32,616 nt of DNA. Source: Candidatus Acutalibacter stercorigallinarum (GTDB lineage Bacteria > Bacillota > Clostridia > Oscillospirales > Acutalibacteraceae). The notes under the pieces were generated by a model. The model did not search any database, was not told where the DNA came from, and saw only the letters and a list, made by a program, of their open reading frames with translations. Location of the stretch: contig DXIW01000004.1 of NCBI GenBank assembly GCA_019112625.1, positions 1-32,616 of the forward strand, given 5' to 3'. Below, piece by piece: positions 8,248 to 16,500 of this stretch. The translations under genes and the position numbers were made by a program. Position 1 is the first letter of the stretch. Each line of letters opens with the position of its first letter.

Positions 8248-9179
8248 TTGTCCGCTCCTTTCAGCACCTCTTCCGCCTGGGTGAACATCTCTTTGATGAT
8301 CTCCGCGGCGGGCTGCTCCTTGTTCACCATGCCGGCGATCTGCCCGGCCAAAAAGTCGCCGGTCTTTTCGTCCCCCAGCACAGCGGCCCGGTACAGGGCC
8401 CCCGAGCCCATCTTCTCCAGCTCTTCGTCGGAGATCTGGCTGTACTCGGCCTTGGCGTACTCCTTGGCGAACTGGTTCTTGATCTGCCGCACCGGGTGGC
8501 CCAGCCGCTTGCCGGTCACCATGGTGGCGATGTCGTTGGCCTTCAGCACTTTTTTCTTGTAATTCTCGTGGACGCCGCACTCCTCGGCCACCAGGAACCG
8601 GGTGCCCACCTGGACCCCCACAGCCCCCAGCTGGAAGGCCGCGGCAATGCCCCGGCCGTCGCCGATGCCTCCGGCCGCCAGCACCGGCAGGTCGGTGGCG
8701 TCCACCACCTGGGGCACCAGCACCATGGTGGTCAGGTCCCCCACGTGGCCGCCGGACTCCCCGCCTTCCGCGATGATGGCCGTGGCCCCGGCCTTGGTCA
8801 CCAGCCGCGCCATGGCTACAGACGCCACCACAGGCACCACCTTCACCCCAGCCTCTTTCCACAGGGGCATATAGCGGGAGGGGTTCCCGGCGCCGGTGGT
8901 CACCACAGGCACCTTCTCCTCCGCTACCAGCTGGGCCACCTCCTCCGCGAAGGGGGACATGAGCATGATGTTCACCCCAAAGGGCTTGTCCGTCAGGCTG
9001 CGGCACAGGTCGATCTGTTCCTTCACATACTGGGCGTTGGCGTTCATGGCGGAGATGATCCCCAGGCCGCCCCCGTTGGAGACAGCCGCGGCCAGCTTGC
9101 CGTCGGAGATCCAGGCCATGCCCCCCTGGAAAATGGGGTACTCAATGCCCAAAAGGTCGCACAAAGGCGTTTTTATCAT
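8235..9179 (-). CDS. fabK: Enoyl-ACP reductase II (FMN-dependent)
   Basis: Flavin-dependent enoyl-ACP reductase that completes each elongation cycle; it replaces FabI, which is not seen. 314 residues with a TIM-barrel, 2-nitropropane-dioxygenase-like fold. Motifs include YPIFQGGMAWISDGKLA, the VSNGGGLGIISA segment, the FabK-typical EGGESGGHVG with His145 at the position of the catalytic histidine, and LAAGGIGDGRG for FMN phosphate binding. ATG at 9179 has AAAGGTGG upstream. Position right after fabH matches clostridial and streptococcal operons except that acpP is missing in the 75-base gap. Nitronate monooxygenase is the main alternative by fold but the operon context argues for FabK. Confidence 0.93.
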   Translation of the reverse strand: MIKTPLCDLLGIEYPIFQGGMAWISDGKLAAAVSNGGGLGIISAMNANAQYVKEQIDLCRSLTDKPFGVNIMLMSPFAEEVAQLVAEEKVPVVTTGAGNPSRYMPLWKEAGVKVVPVVASVAMARLVTKAGATAIIAEGGESGGHVGDLTTMVLVPQVVDATDLPVLAAGGIGDGRGIAAAFQLGAVGVQVGTRFLVAEECGVHENYKKKVLKANDIATMVTGKRLGHPVRQIKNQFAKEYAKAEYSQISDEELEKMGSGALYRAAVLGDEKTGDFLAGQIAGMVNKEQPAAEIIKEMFTQAEEVLKGADKWVK

Positions 9180-9227
9180 GGTAGGTCCACCTTTCTAAAA
9201 AACATTCCGTTTCTCTCTATCTGGGAC

Positions 9228-9243
9228 GGGCGCTTTCGCGCCC
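9228..9243 (-). other. Hairpin in the fabH-fabK gap, where acpP usually sits
   Basis: The 75-base spacer between the fabH stop and fabK start contains a perfect 6-bp stem GGGCGC/GCGCCC with a GAAA loop on the minus strand. There is no T-run after it. No frame for an acyl carrier protein (no DSL motif) exists here. Confidence 0.5.
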
Positions 9244-9254
9244 TCGTTTCCGGT

Positions 9255-10214
9255 TTACCCCCAGCGCACCACGCTGGCCGCGCTGGAAAGCCCTCCCCCA
9301 AAGGCGGAGAGCACCACATAGTCCCCGGGCTGCAGCAGCCCCTGGCGGTTGGCCTCGTCCAGCAAAATGGGCTCGCTGGCCGAGGAGGTGTTCCCGCAGC
9401 GCTGGATGTTGATGAGGAACTTCTCCGGGGCGATCTCCGGCAGCCGCCGCCTCGCCTCGTTGATGATGCGGTAATTGGCCTGGTGGGGGACGACCGCCTT
9501 CACCTGCTCCCCGGTAATGCCCGCCTTGGCCATCACCGACTGGATGTCCCGCACCATGGAGGACACCGCGAACTTATAAGTCTCCTGCCCGGCCATGTTC
9601 ACCTTGTTCTGCTTCAGCTGGTGCTCGTAGAAGGGGGAGTTGTTCCACCAGGTGGGGATGGAGATCACGTCGTCGCCCCCGGCGGTGTGCAGCTCGCTGG
9701 CCAGGTAGTTGTCCCCCTCCCCCAGCACCGCGGCCCCGGCGCCGTCGCCGAAGATGACGCAGGTGCTCCGGTCGGTCCAGTCGATGAGGCCGCTCATGCG
9801 CTCAGCGCTGACCACCAGAACCTTCTTCACCGTTTTTTTCACAAAAAACCCGTCGGCCACCTCCAGGGCGAACAAAAACCCGGGGCAGGCCGCGTTCATA
9901 TCAAAGCAGGGGCACGTGGCGCCGATGCGGTTCTGCACCATGCCCGCCAACCCCGGGGAGATGGTGTCCGCGCTGATGGTGGCCCCGATGATCAGGTCCA
10001 GCTCCTCGGGTTTCACGCCGCTGTCCTCCAGGGCCGCCAGGGCCGCGGCCACGCCCATGTCCGTGTTGGTCTCGGTGGTGCACACCCGCCGCTCCTTTAC
10101 CCCCACCCGCTTGGTGATCCACTCGTCCGAGGTCTCCACCATGTGAGAGAGGTCGTCGTTGGTCAGCACCTTCTGGGGCAGGAAGCTGCCGGTGCCTAAG
10201 ATGCGAAAGCTCAT
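9255..10214 (-). CDS. fabH: 3-oxoacyl-ACP synthase III (KAS III)
   Basis: Starts fatty acid synthesis by condensing acyl-CoA with malonyl-ACP. 319 residues. The Cys-His-Asn triad is visible: Cys110 in MNAACPGFLFAL, His244 in VPHQANYRII and Asn275 in QRCGNTSSAS. The N-terminus SFRILGTGSFLPQKVLTNDDL and the ETSDEWITKRVG segment are typical. ATG at 10214 is first in the operon, about 88 bases downstream of the predicted transcription start. The leader has a GC-rich imperfect hairpin (CCCGCC/GGCGGG) but no recognisable FapR box. Acetyl versus branched acyl-CoA preference cannot be read from sequence by eye. Confidence 0.96.
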   Translation of the reverse strand: MSFRILGTGSFLPQKVLTNDDLSHMVETSDEWITKRVGVKERRVCTTETNTDMGVAAALAALEDSGVKPEELDLIIGATISADTISPGLAGMVQNRIGATCPCFDMNAACPGFLFALEVADGFFVKKTVKKVLVVSAERMSGLIDWTDRSTCVIFGDGAGAAVLGEGDNYLASELHTAGGDDVISIPTWWNNSPFYEHQLKQNKVNMAGQETYKFAVSSMVRDIQSVMAKAGITGEQVKAVVPHQANYRIINEARRRLPEIAPEKFLINIQRCGNTSSASEPILLDEANRQGLLQPGDYVVLSAFGGGLSSAASVVRWG

Positions 10215-10309
10215 ATCCGTTCTCTCCTGTGCTCCTGGATTTTCTGCCGTTTTCCCTCTGGCCGCCCCGCCTGGGCGGGCCGCTGGGACAAGAAACTCTT
10301 AACCTCCCT

Positions 10310-10338
10310 ATTTTAGCGGAAAACGGAGGCTTTGTCAA
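10310..10338 (-). promoter_or_regulatory. Sigma-A promoter of the fab/acc operon
   Basis: Minus-strand TTGACA (10333-10338), 17-base spacer, TAAAAT (10310-10315). The -35 hexamer includes bases of the ymfI stop codon and of the terminator hairpin arm. Transcription should start near 10303 and give a leader of about 88 bases before fabH. The palindrome around the -35 (TTTGTC-N4-GACAAA) could double as an operator. Confidence 0.8.
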
Positions 10339-10356
10339 ATGACAAAGCCTCCGTTT
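10321..10356 (-). terminator. Terminator hairpin spanning the end of the ymfI-type gene
   Basis: A perfect 16-bp stem (AAACGGAGGCTTTGTC and its complement) with a 4-nt loop, followed on the minus strand by a short T-rich stretch. The last codons of the upstream SDR form the left arm and the stop codon sits in the loop/right arm. It is either a terminator of the rsmE-ymfI unit, an operator for the fab promoter it overlaps, or both. Confidence 0.6.
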
Positions 10357-11063
10357 ACCCCCAATACCTGCCCGGTGATGAATTCCTGTTCCGCCAGGCA
10401 TAAAACAGCCTGGGCCACCTCCTCCGGGGTGCCGGTGCGCTGCAGGGGGGTCTCCTCCCGCAGGGCCGCCAGGTCCGCCGGGGACAGCCCCGCGTTCATA
10501 GGGGTGTCGATGACCCCCGGGGCCACGCAGTTCACCCGGATGCCCGAGGGCCCCTCCTCCTGGGCCAAGGCCTGGGTCAGGCCGATGAGCGCCGCTTTCG
10601 AGGCGGAGTACGCCGCCTCGCAGGAGGCCCCCTGCTGCCCCCACATGGAGCTGATGTTCACGATGGACCCCCGCTTCTCCCGGATCATGGCCGGCAGAAA
10701 GGCCCGGCAGCACAGAAAAGCCCCGGTGCAGTTCACGTCCAGCACCCGCCGCCACTCCGCCAGCGTCATGTCGGTGAGCAAGCCCTTCCAGGCGATGCCC
10801 GCGTTGTTCACCAGCACCTCCACAAAACCCAGGTCCCGCTGGGCGGCGGCGGCCATGGCCTCCACCTGGCCCTCGTCGGCCACGTCCGCCTGGTAGGCGA
10901 AGGCGTTGCCCCCCTGCTCCCGTATGGCCGCCGCCAGGGCCCGGGCCTCCTCTATCCGGCGGCAGCAGTGGACCCCCACCCCATAGCCCCGCTGGGCAAA
11001 GGCCAGGGCGATGGCCCGCCCAATGCCCCCGGTGGCCCCGGTGACCAGCACGTTCTTCCTCAC
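10335..11063 (-). CDS. ymfI: SDR oxidoreductase, YmfI-type (EF-P 5-aminopentanone reductase-like)
   Basis: Short-chain dehydrogenase of 242 residues. GTG start at 11063 overlaps the rsmE stop as GTGA. Cofactor motif TGATGGIG near residue 8, NNAG, and a catalytic Ser-Tyr-Lys set in ISSMWGQQGASCEAAYSASK. The GASCEAAYSASKAALIG and NCVAPGVIDTPMN stretches resemble clostridial YmfI homologues, which in Bacillus reduce the 5-aminopentanone modification on elongation factor P; some are labelled FabG. Its pairing with rsmE, a translation-related gene, favours the YmfI reading over a second FabG, although fab genes follow. The end of the gene is built into a hairpin and into the fab promoter. Confidence 0.7.
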   Translation of the reverse strand: MRKNVLVTGATGGIGRAIALAFAQRGYGVGVHCCRRIEEARALAAAIREQGGNAFAYQADVADEGQVEAMAAAAQRDLGFVEVLVNNAGIAWKGLLTDMTLAEWRRVLDVNCTGAFLCCRAFLPAMIREKRGSIVNISSMWGQQGASCEAAYSASKAALIGLTQALAQEEGPSGIRVNCVAPGVIDTPMNAGLSPADLAALREETPLQRTGTPEEVAQAVLCLAEQEFITGQVLGVNGGFVI

Positions 11064-11788
11064 AGCTCCATGTCCCCCTTCTCGTAAAAGATCGCGGAGA
11101 GCGCCGCCAAGGGCGCGGTCTCTGTCCGCAGAATGCGCCTGCCCAAAGTCAGGACCTCCGCCCCCAGGGACCGGGCCAGCTCCGCCTCCTCCGGGGCAAA
11201 GCCCCCCTCGGGCCCCACAAACAGGAACAGCCGGTCCCCGGCGGCCCGTAAAGCCTGCCTCAGGCTGCCCTGCCCCGCCTCGTAAAAGAACAGCGCCGTC
11301 CCCTGTCCCACGGCGGCCTCCAGGGCCTCCTGTAAATTCGCGGCGGGCAGCACCCGGGGCACAGCCCCCCGGCCGCTCTGCTGGGCCGCCTCCCGGGCGA
11401 TCTTCTGCAGCCGGGCGGTTTTCTTCTCCATACTTTTGGGGTCCGGCCGGGACACGCACCGGCTGCTGTACAAGGGCCAGATCTCCCAGGCCCCCAGCTC
11501 CACCGCCTTCTGCACCACGGTCTCCAGCTTGTCCCCCTTGGGCAAGCACTGGCACACGGTGACCTTCGCCCCCGGCTCCCCCAGGCTGGGGGTTTTCCCC
11601 TCCACCCGCAGCCACAGCCCGCCGTCCTCCCCCCGCAGCACGGTGCAGGGGTAGTCCCAGCCCTGCCCGTCGCACAGGGTCACCGGCTCCCCGGCCCGCA
11701 GCCGCAGGGCCCGGGCTGCGTGGCGGCCGTCCTCGCCCCCCAGGAAATACTTCCCCTGGGGCTCCCCTTCTACAAAAAATCTGGGCAT
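11060..11788 (-). CDS. rsmE: 16S rRNA (uracil-1498-N3)-methyltransferase RsmE
   Basis: SPOUT-class methyltransferase acting on U1498 of 16S rRNA in the assembled small subunit. 242 residues. N-terminal PUA-like part (MPRFFVEGEPQGKYFLGGED, then HAARALRLRAGE) and the C-terminal knot with FLFVGPEGGFAPEEAELA and LGRRILRTETAPLAALS, the hallmark SAM-binding loops. ATG at 11788 has GGAGG upstream. It has a near-consensus promoter at 11815-11843 and is followed by the YmfI-type gene with a 4-base overlap, so the two form a unit. In many Clostridia rsmE follows prmA; prmA is not present here. Confidence 0.95.
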   Translation of the reverse strand: MPRFFVEGEPQGKYFLGGEDGRHAARALRLRAGEPVTLCDGQGWDYPCTVLRGEDGGLWLRVEGKTPSLGEPGAKVTVCQCLPKGDKLETVVQKAVELGAWEIWPLYSSRCVSRPDPKSMEKKTARLQKIAREAAQQSGRGAVPRVLPAANLQEALEAAVGQGTALFFYEAGQGSLRQALRAAGDRLFLFVGPEGGFAPEEAELARSLGAEVLTLGRRILRTETAPLAALSAIFYEKGDMEL

Positions 11789-11814
11789 GGCAGCCCCTCC
11801 TCTCTTCTGGGCCC

Positions 11815-11843
11815 ATTCTACCTTTCTGTCCCGGGTTTGTCAA
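11815..11843 (-). promoter_or_regulatory. Sigma-A promoter of rsmE
   Basis: Minus-strand TTGACA (11838-11843), 17-base spacer, TAGAAT (11815-11820). It drives rsmE and the YmfI-type gene, and lies back to back with the promoter of the plus-strand lipoprotein operon. Confidence 0.8.
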
Positions 11844-11878
11844 CTTCTGCCCAAAACCGGTATTTTACAGAAATGTTC

Positions 11879-11907
11879 ATGACTTTTTCCCCAGGATATG
11901 CTATACT
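11879..11907 (+). promoter_or_regulatory. Probable promoter of the lipoprotein/two-component operon
   Basis: ATGACT (11879-11884), 17-base spacer, TATACT (11902-11907). The -10 is good and the -35 matches four of six positions. The predicted start is about 25 bases before the lipoprotein ATG. Confidence 0.55.
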
Positions 11908-11938
11908 GGTATCACTTATCGGGAAAGGGGGCCTTGCC

Positions 11939-13306
11939 ATGGCGCGCCGCGCACTGCTTTTCACACTGGCGGTACTGTTCTGCCTGTGCTGCCCCGGCTG
12001 CTCCTTTTCCGGACTGGACGCCCAGAACCTCATGGCGCCCCCCAAGTCCAACGCCGACCAGCAGAGCATCCACCAGCTTCTCCAGGGAGACAAGACCGAG
12101 CTCACCCTGGTCTACCCCAAAAACGGGGAGTACCGCTCCGCCATCATCATGCACGACTTCACCGGCGACGGCGTCAAGGACGCCCTGGGCTTCTACGCCA
12201 AGGAGGACCGGAGCGTAGTGGTGCAGTTTCTGGTAAAACAGGACGGCCATTGGGAGACCGCCGCCACCTTCGAAAACACAGCCACCCAGGTGGACCGGGT
12301 CTGCTTTGCCGACCTTTACGGCGACGGCCGGGAGGACGTGCTCATCGGCTGGGGCAGCACCGCCGGCACCACCGGCCGCACCGCCGCGGTCAGCGCCTAC
12401 CTCTACGAGGACGGCGGCGTCACCGAATCCCCCCTGGGCACCTACGGCGAAATGGCCGTCACCGACTTCGACGATGACGGCATCGACGAGGTGTTCACCA
12501 TCGATAAATTCGTGGCCGCCGAGGAGGAGGGCGCCGAGCCCGCCCCCGCCCAGGCCAGGGTCTACCAGCTGGAGGACGGGGAGATCCAGGAGGCCGCCTC
12601 CGCCCCGGCGGACAACACCATCACCAACTACTCCGCCCTCTCCTTCGGCAGCCTTACCGAGACCCAGCGGGGCGTGGTGGTAGACGGCTCCAAAGCCGAC
12701 GGCAGCATGACCTCCCAGATCTTCCTCTTCCGGGAAGGCCGCCTGGAGAATTACCCCCAGGGGGTCAACGGGGAGAACTACCAGAACCCCTACACCCGGC
12801 CCTCCACCACCTCCTTCACCTGCCGGGACATCAACGGCGACGGCCTGCTGGAGCTGCCCATCGCCACCCTGCTGCCCGGCATCCCCGACGATGTCACCCC
12901 CGACTCCACCAGCTACCTGGTAGAGTGGCGCAATTTCAGCGAGGACGGGGGCATCCGCACCGTCCTCTTCGCCCTGATGAACCCCCGGGAGAACTACTGG
13001 TTCCAGGTGCCCGGCTGGATGCGGGACCGCATCTCCGCCTCCAACAACGCCGCCCAGCGCACCACCACCTACACCCAGGTGGTAGACTCCCTGGAGGGGG
13101 ACGACCAGCTGCTGGGCGCGCCCCTGTTCTCCATCCGGGTGTTCCCCCGGCCGGTGTGGGAGAGCCGCGGCCAGAGCAGCGGCTACCAGATCCTCGCCGT
13201 CCAAGGGGACCTGGTCTACGGCATCCAGCCCCTCACCCAGGATGAGGAGGGCCAGCGGATCATCCAAGAGGTAACAGACAATTTCCAGCTGATCTCAGAG
13301 TCCTGA
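11939..13306 (+). CDS. Predicted lipoprotein with FG-GAP/VCBS-like repeats
   Basis: 455 residues from ATG at 11939 (GGAAAGGGGG upstream); the frame is open further left but no start there precedes a signal peptide. Residues 1-20 form a signal peptide (RR then LLFTLAVLFCL) ending at a cysteine-rich lipobox-like CCPGC, so Cys21 is the likely lipidated residue. At least four acidic turn repeats follow: DFTGDGVKDAL, DLYGDGREDVL, DFDDDGIDEVF and DINGDGLLELP, as in FG-GAP/VCBS beta-propeller blades that bind calcium. The role is unknown. It is the first gene of an operon with a response regulator and a sensor kinase, so an envelope-located sensing or accessory role is plausible but inferred. Confidence 0.8.
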   Translation: MARRALLFTLAVLFCLCCPGCSFSGLDAQNLMAPPKSNADQQSIHQLLQGDKTELTLVYPKNGEYRSAIIMHDFTGDGVKDALGFYAKEDRSVVVQFLVKQDGHWETAATFENTATQVDRVCFADLYGDGREDVLIGWGSTAGTTGRTAAVSAYLYEDGGVTESPLGTYGEMAVTDFDDDGIDEVFTIDKFVAAEEEGAEPAPAQARVYQLEDGEIQEAASAPADNTITNYSALSFGSLTETQRGVVVDGSKADGSMTSQIFLFREGRLENYPQGVNGENYQNPYTRPSTTSFTCRDINGDGLLELPIATLLPGIPDDVTPDSTSYLVEWRNFSEDGGIRTVLFALMNPRENYWFQVPGWMRDRISASNNAAQRTTTYTQVVDSLEGDDQLLGAPLFSIRVFPRPVWESRGQSSGYQILAVQGDLVYGIQPLTQDEEGQRIIQEVTDNFQLISES

Positions 13307-13340
13307 AACCGGCCCTGCGGGCCAGAAAGGCGTGGCTTCC

Positions 13341-14045
13341 ATGAAAAAGATCTTAGTGGCAGAGGATGAACAGAACATCCGGGAATTCGTGGTCATCAAC
13401 CTGGAGCGTGCCGGCTACTTCGCCGTAGAGGCGGAGACCGGCGACCAGGCCCTGGAGCTCTACGCCCAGGACCCGGAGGGCTTCGACGTGGCGGTGCTGG
13501 ACATCATGATGCCCGGCCTCCACGACGGCCTGGCGGTGTGCAAAGAGCTGCGCCGGCACAACAGCTCCATCGGCATCATCCTCCTCAGCGCCAAGACCCA
13601 GGAGATGGACAAGGTCAGCGGCCTGATGATGGGCGCCGACGACTACGTGACAAAGCCCTTCTCCCCCTCCGAGCTGGTGGCCCGGGTAGACGCGGTGTAC
13701 CGCCGGGTGGCCCTGGCCGCCGGCAAGGGGGACACCGCCATGCGGGACGAGCTCATCTCCGGGGACTTCGTCCTCAACCTGCGCAACCGCTCCTTCCGCA
13801 AGGGGGACCGCCCCATCGACCTGACCCAGGTGGAATTCCAGATCATGGAGTACTTCTTCTCCCGGCCCGGGGTGGCCCTCTCCCGGGGGGACATCTTAAA
13901 GCACGTGTGGGGTCCCGGCTATGTGGGGGAGGAGAAGATCGTAGACGTAAACATCCGCCGCCTGCGGATGAAGGTGGAGGAAGAGCCCTCCAGCCCCCGG
14001 CACATCGTCACCGTGTGGGGCCTGGGCTACCGCTGGGACGTGTGA
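13341..14045 (+). CDS. OmpR/PhoB-type response regulator
   Basis: 234 residues from ATG at 13341, ten bases after GAAAGG; an in-frame GTG at 13332 is only two bases from that SD and is rejected. The receiver domain has the acidic pair (AEDE at 7-10), phospho-acceptor Asp54 in AVLDIMMPGL and Lys105 in VTKPFSPSEL. The C-terminal winged helix shows DLTQVEFQIMEYFFSRPG, GDILKHVWGPGYVGEEK and VDVNIRRLRMKVE. It follows the lipoprotein by 34 bases containing a small hairpin (13311-13323) and precedes its cognate kinase. A PhoP- or VicR-like identity cannot be fixed by eye. Confidence 0.94.
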   Translation: MKKILVAEDEQNIREFVVINLERAGYFAVEAETGDQALELYAQDPEGFDVAVLDIMMPGLHDGLAVCKELRRHNSSIGIILLSAKTQEMDKVSGLMMGADDYVTKPFSPSELVARVDAVYRRVALAAGKGDTAMRDELISGDFVLNLRNRSFRKGDRPIDLTQVEFQIMEYFFSRPGVALSRGDILKHVWGPGYVGEEKIVDVNIRRLRMKVEEEPSSPRHIVTVWGLGYRWDV

Positions 14046-14083
14046 CCCGCCCGTTTTAACCGCTTACGAAAGGAGGGGGCGCC

Positions 14084-15562
14084 GTGTTTACCAAAGGCAT
14101 TTCCCGCCGGTGGTTCCTCAACACCATCGGCATCGTGTTCGTCATCCTGGTCATCTTCATCGTCTCCCTCTCCTTTATGGTGCAGACCTCGGTGTACAAC
14201 GGCATCGAGCTGGCCATCACCGGCCGGGTGGACGAGCTGCTCAACTGGCTCTCCGCCAGCTCCGGCGGGTACATGACCTCCGAGTTCACCGCCATCACCC
14301 GGGACTATATCGAAAACTACTTCCAGGATAAGGACAAAATGGAGATCATGGCCCTCAGCCGCACCGGGCAGATCCTCATCACCTCCACCGGCTTCGAGCC
14401 CGACCAGCAGCAGGCCATGCCCGACTACGACATGGCCCTGCAAAGCGAGGACAGCACTGGCAACTGGGTGGGCAGCCTGAATACCGGGGAGAAGGTCATG
14501 GCCATCACCCGGGCCGTCCGGGACGAGAACGGCACCCTGGTGGGCTCCATCCGCTACATGGTCTCTCTGGAGCGGGCCGACCAGCAGACCTTCCTGGTCA
14601 TCATCATCCTGGTGCTGGCCGGGGCCTTCATTATGCTGCTGCTCACCTTTACGGGCATCTACTTCATCCGGTCCATCCTGGTGCCGGTCAAGCAGATCAG
14701 CGCCAGCGCCAAGCAGATCGCCCAGGGCGACTTCGACGTGCGCATCGAAAAAGGGAAAGACGACGAGCTGGGCCAGCTGTGCGACGCGGTCAACGACATG
14801 GCCGGGGAGCTGGGCGCCGCCGAGCGCATGAAAAACGACTTCATCTCCTCCGTCTCCCACGAGCTGCGCACCCCCCTCACCGCCATCAAGGGCTGGGCGG
14901 AGACCCTGCGGGTGGGGGCCGACCCGGTCACCGCCGAAAAGGGCATGACCGTCATCATCCGGGAGTCGGAGCGCCTCTCCGGCCTGGTGGAGGAGCTCTT
15001 GGACTTCTCCCGGCTCCAGAGCGGCCGCATGCGCCTCAGCGCCGCCCGGCTGGACATTTTAGCCGAGCTGGACGAGGCGGTGTACCTCTTTACCGACCGG
15101 GCCCGCACCGAGCACAAGGACCTTACCTACGAGGAGAACACCTCCCTCTCCCCCGTCTACGGGGACCGGGACCGGCTGCGCCAGGTGTTCGTCAACATCA
15201 TCGACAACGCCCTGAAATACACCGAGAGCGGGGGCTCCATCACCGTCTCCTCCCGGGAGGAGGAGGGCTTCGTGCAGGTCATTGTCAGCGACACCGGCTG
15301 CGGCATCCCCCCCGAGCACCTGCCCAACGTGAAAAAGAAATTCTACAAGGCCAACCAGCTGGTTCGGGGCTCCGGCATCGGCCTGGCCGTGGCGGATGAG
15401 ATCGCCGCCATGCACGGCGGCTCCCTGCGCATCGAGAGCCAGGTGGGCGTGGGCACGGTGGTCACCGTCAGCCTGCCCACCTGCGGCTGGCTCCAGTCCC
15501 ACCCGGAAGCCGCCCCGGCCCCGGAGATCCAAAAACTGCTGGAAGAAAGGAACGACACATGA
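14084..15562 (+). CDS. Membrane sensor histidine kinase
   Basis: 492 residues, GTG start at 14084 after AGGAGG. Two membrane segments (about 12-33 and 170-195) flank an extracytoplasmic domain of ~135 residues. A HAMP linker (about 196-244) and HisKA domain follow, with His259 in SSVSHELRTPLTAIKGW. The HATPase domain has the N box NIIDNALKYTESGG, G1 box VSDTGCGIPPEHL and G2 box GSGIGLAVADEIAAMHGG. It should autophosphorylate and pass phosphate to Asp54 of the upstream regulator. The stop overlaps the next gene as ATGA. The input domain is not recognisable; the neighbouring lipoprotein is a candidate partner. Confidence 0.94.
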   Translation: MFTKGISRRWFLNTIGIVFVILVIFIVSLSFMVQTSVYNGIELAITGRVDELLNWLSASSGGYMTSEFTAITRDYIENYFQDKDKMEIMALSRTGQILITSTGFEPDQQQAMPDYDMALQSEDSTGNWVGSLNTGEKVMAITRAVRDENGTLVGSIRYMVSLERADQQTFLVIIILVLAGAFIMLLLTFTGIYFIRSILVPVKQISASAKQIAQGDFDVRIEKGKDDELGQLCDAVNDMAGELGAAERMKNDFISSVSHELRTPLTAIKGWAETLRVGADPVTAEKGMTVIIRESERLSGLVEELLDFSRLQSGRMRLSAARLDILAELDEAVYLFTDRARTEHKDLTYEENTSLSPVYGDRDRLRQVFVNIIDNALKYTESGGSITVSSREEEGFVQVIVSDTGCGIPPEHLPNVKKKFYKANQLVRGSGIGLAVADEIAAMHGGSLRIESQVGVGTVVTVSLPTCGWLQSHPEAAPAPEIQKLLEERNDT

Positions 15563-16500
15563 GCAAAAAGATCACCACCATCGGCGGTCAGGCACTGCTG
15601 GAGGGCATTATGATGGTCGGCCCCCAGCGCACCGTGGCCGCCTTCTGCAGCGAGAAAGGGGAAATTTCCACCGAGGAAATCACCAGCCCCCGCCTCACCA
15701 AAAAATACCCCATCCTGGGCAAGCCCTTCATCCGGGGCATCTTCTCCCTCATCGACTCCTTCCGCCTGGGCTACAAGGCCCTCTCCCTCTCCGCGGACAA
15801 GATCACCGAGGACACCGGCGAGGAAGAGGAGCCCAGCAAGCTGGACCAGTGGCTCACCGACCACCTGGGGGACAAGCTCACCGGCGTCATTATGGGCGTC
15901 GCCGGGGTGCTGGGGGTAGCCCTGGCCATCCTCCTGTTCTTCCTGCTGCCCACGGTGCTCTTCAACCTGCTGGAGGGCGCGGTCCCGGCGGACATCTCCG
16001 GCTGGCGCTCCGTGTTCGAGGGCTTTTTGCGCATCGCCATCTTCCTGGGCTACGTGGTGCTGGTGTCCCGTGTGCCGGACATCCACCGCACCTTCCAGTA
16101 CCACGGCGCCGAGCACAAGACCATCTTCTGCTACGAGAACGACCTCCCCCTCACCGTGGAGAACGTGCGCAAGCAGGGCCGCTTCCACCCCCGGTGCGGC
16201 ACCAGCTTCCTCACCCTCATGCTGCTGCTGGGCATCATCGTGGGCTTCTTCATCCCCTTCTCCAACCCCTTCCTGCGCACCTTCGCCAAGCTCCTGTGCA
16301 TCCCCATCATTATGAACGTGGGCTACGAGGTGCAAAAGGCCTGCGCCCGCCACGAGGGCCGCCTGTGCCGCGTCATCACCGCCCCGGGGCTTTGGGTGCA
16401 GCGCATCACCGTCAAAGAGCCCGACGACAAGATGATCGAGGCCGCCATCGCCGCCATGGAGGCCGTCATCCCTGAAAACGGCGAGGACCTCATCCGGTGA
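15559..16500 (+). CDS. DUF1385 (YqhQ-like) membrane protein
   Basis: 313 residues. Family features include GGQALLEGIMMVGPQ at the N-terminus, YHGAEHKTIFCYE in the middle and PRCGTSFLTLMLLLG. Hydrophobic segments at about 110-140, 152-175 and 216-240 indicate a polytopic membrane protein. Bacillus YqhQ belongs here; the biochemical function is unknown, and a metal-dependent activity has been guessed from conserved His/Glu/Cys residues. The ATG overlaps the kinase stop and its stop overlaps the prmC GTG start, so it is tied into one mRNA. In many Clostridia this gene precedes prmC and prfA; here prfA is absent. Confidence 0.88.
   Translation: MSKKITTIGGQALLEGIMMVGPQRTVAAFCSEKGEISTEEITSPRLTKKYPILGKPFIRGIFSLIDSFRLGYKALSLSADKITEDTGEEEEPSKLDQWLTDHLGDKLTGVIMGVAGVLGVALAILLFFLLPTVLFNLLEGAVPADISGWRSVFEGFLRIAIFLGYVVLVSRVPDIHRTFQYHGAEHKTIFCYENDLPLTVENVRKQGRFHPRCGTSFLTLMLLLGIIVGFFIPFSNPFLRTFAKLLCIPIIMNVGYEVQKACARHEGRLCRVITAPGLWVQRITVKEPDDKMIEAAIAAMEAVIPENGEDLIR

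Noticed and set aside
8248-9006. Upstream in-frame extension of fabD
   Set aside because: It overlaps fabK out of frame and has no SD; the FabD start motif and SD are at 8247.
9180-9254. A decayed acpP gene
   Set aside because: No DSL motif or residual acidic helical frame in either direction.
10215-10309. FapR operator or riboswitch in the fabH leader
   Set aside because: No match to the FapR palindrome and no known riboswitch core was recognised; only a GC-rich imperfect hairpin is present.
11064-11843. Upstream in-frame extension of the YmfI-type SDR
   Set aside because: It shadows rsmE and its promoter; the coupled GTG start at 11063 fits the SDR N-terminus.
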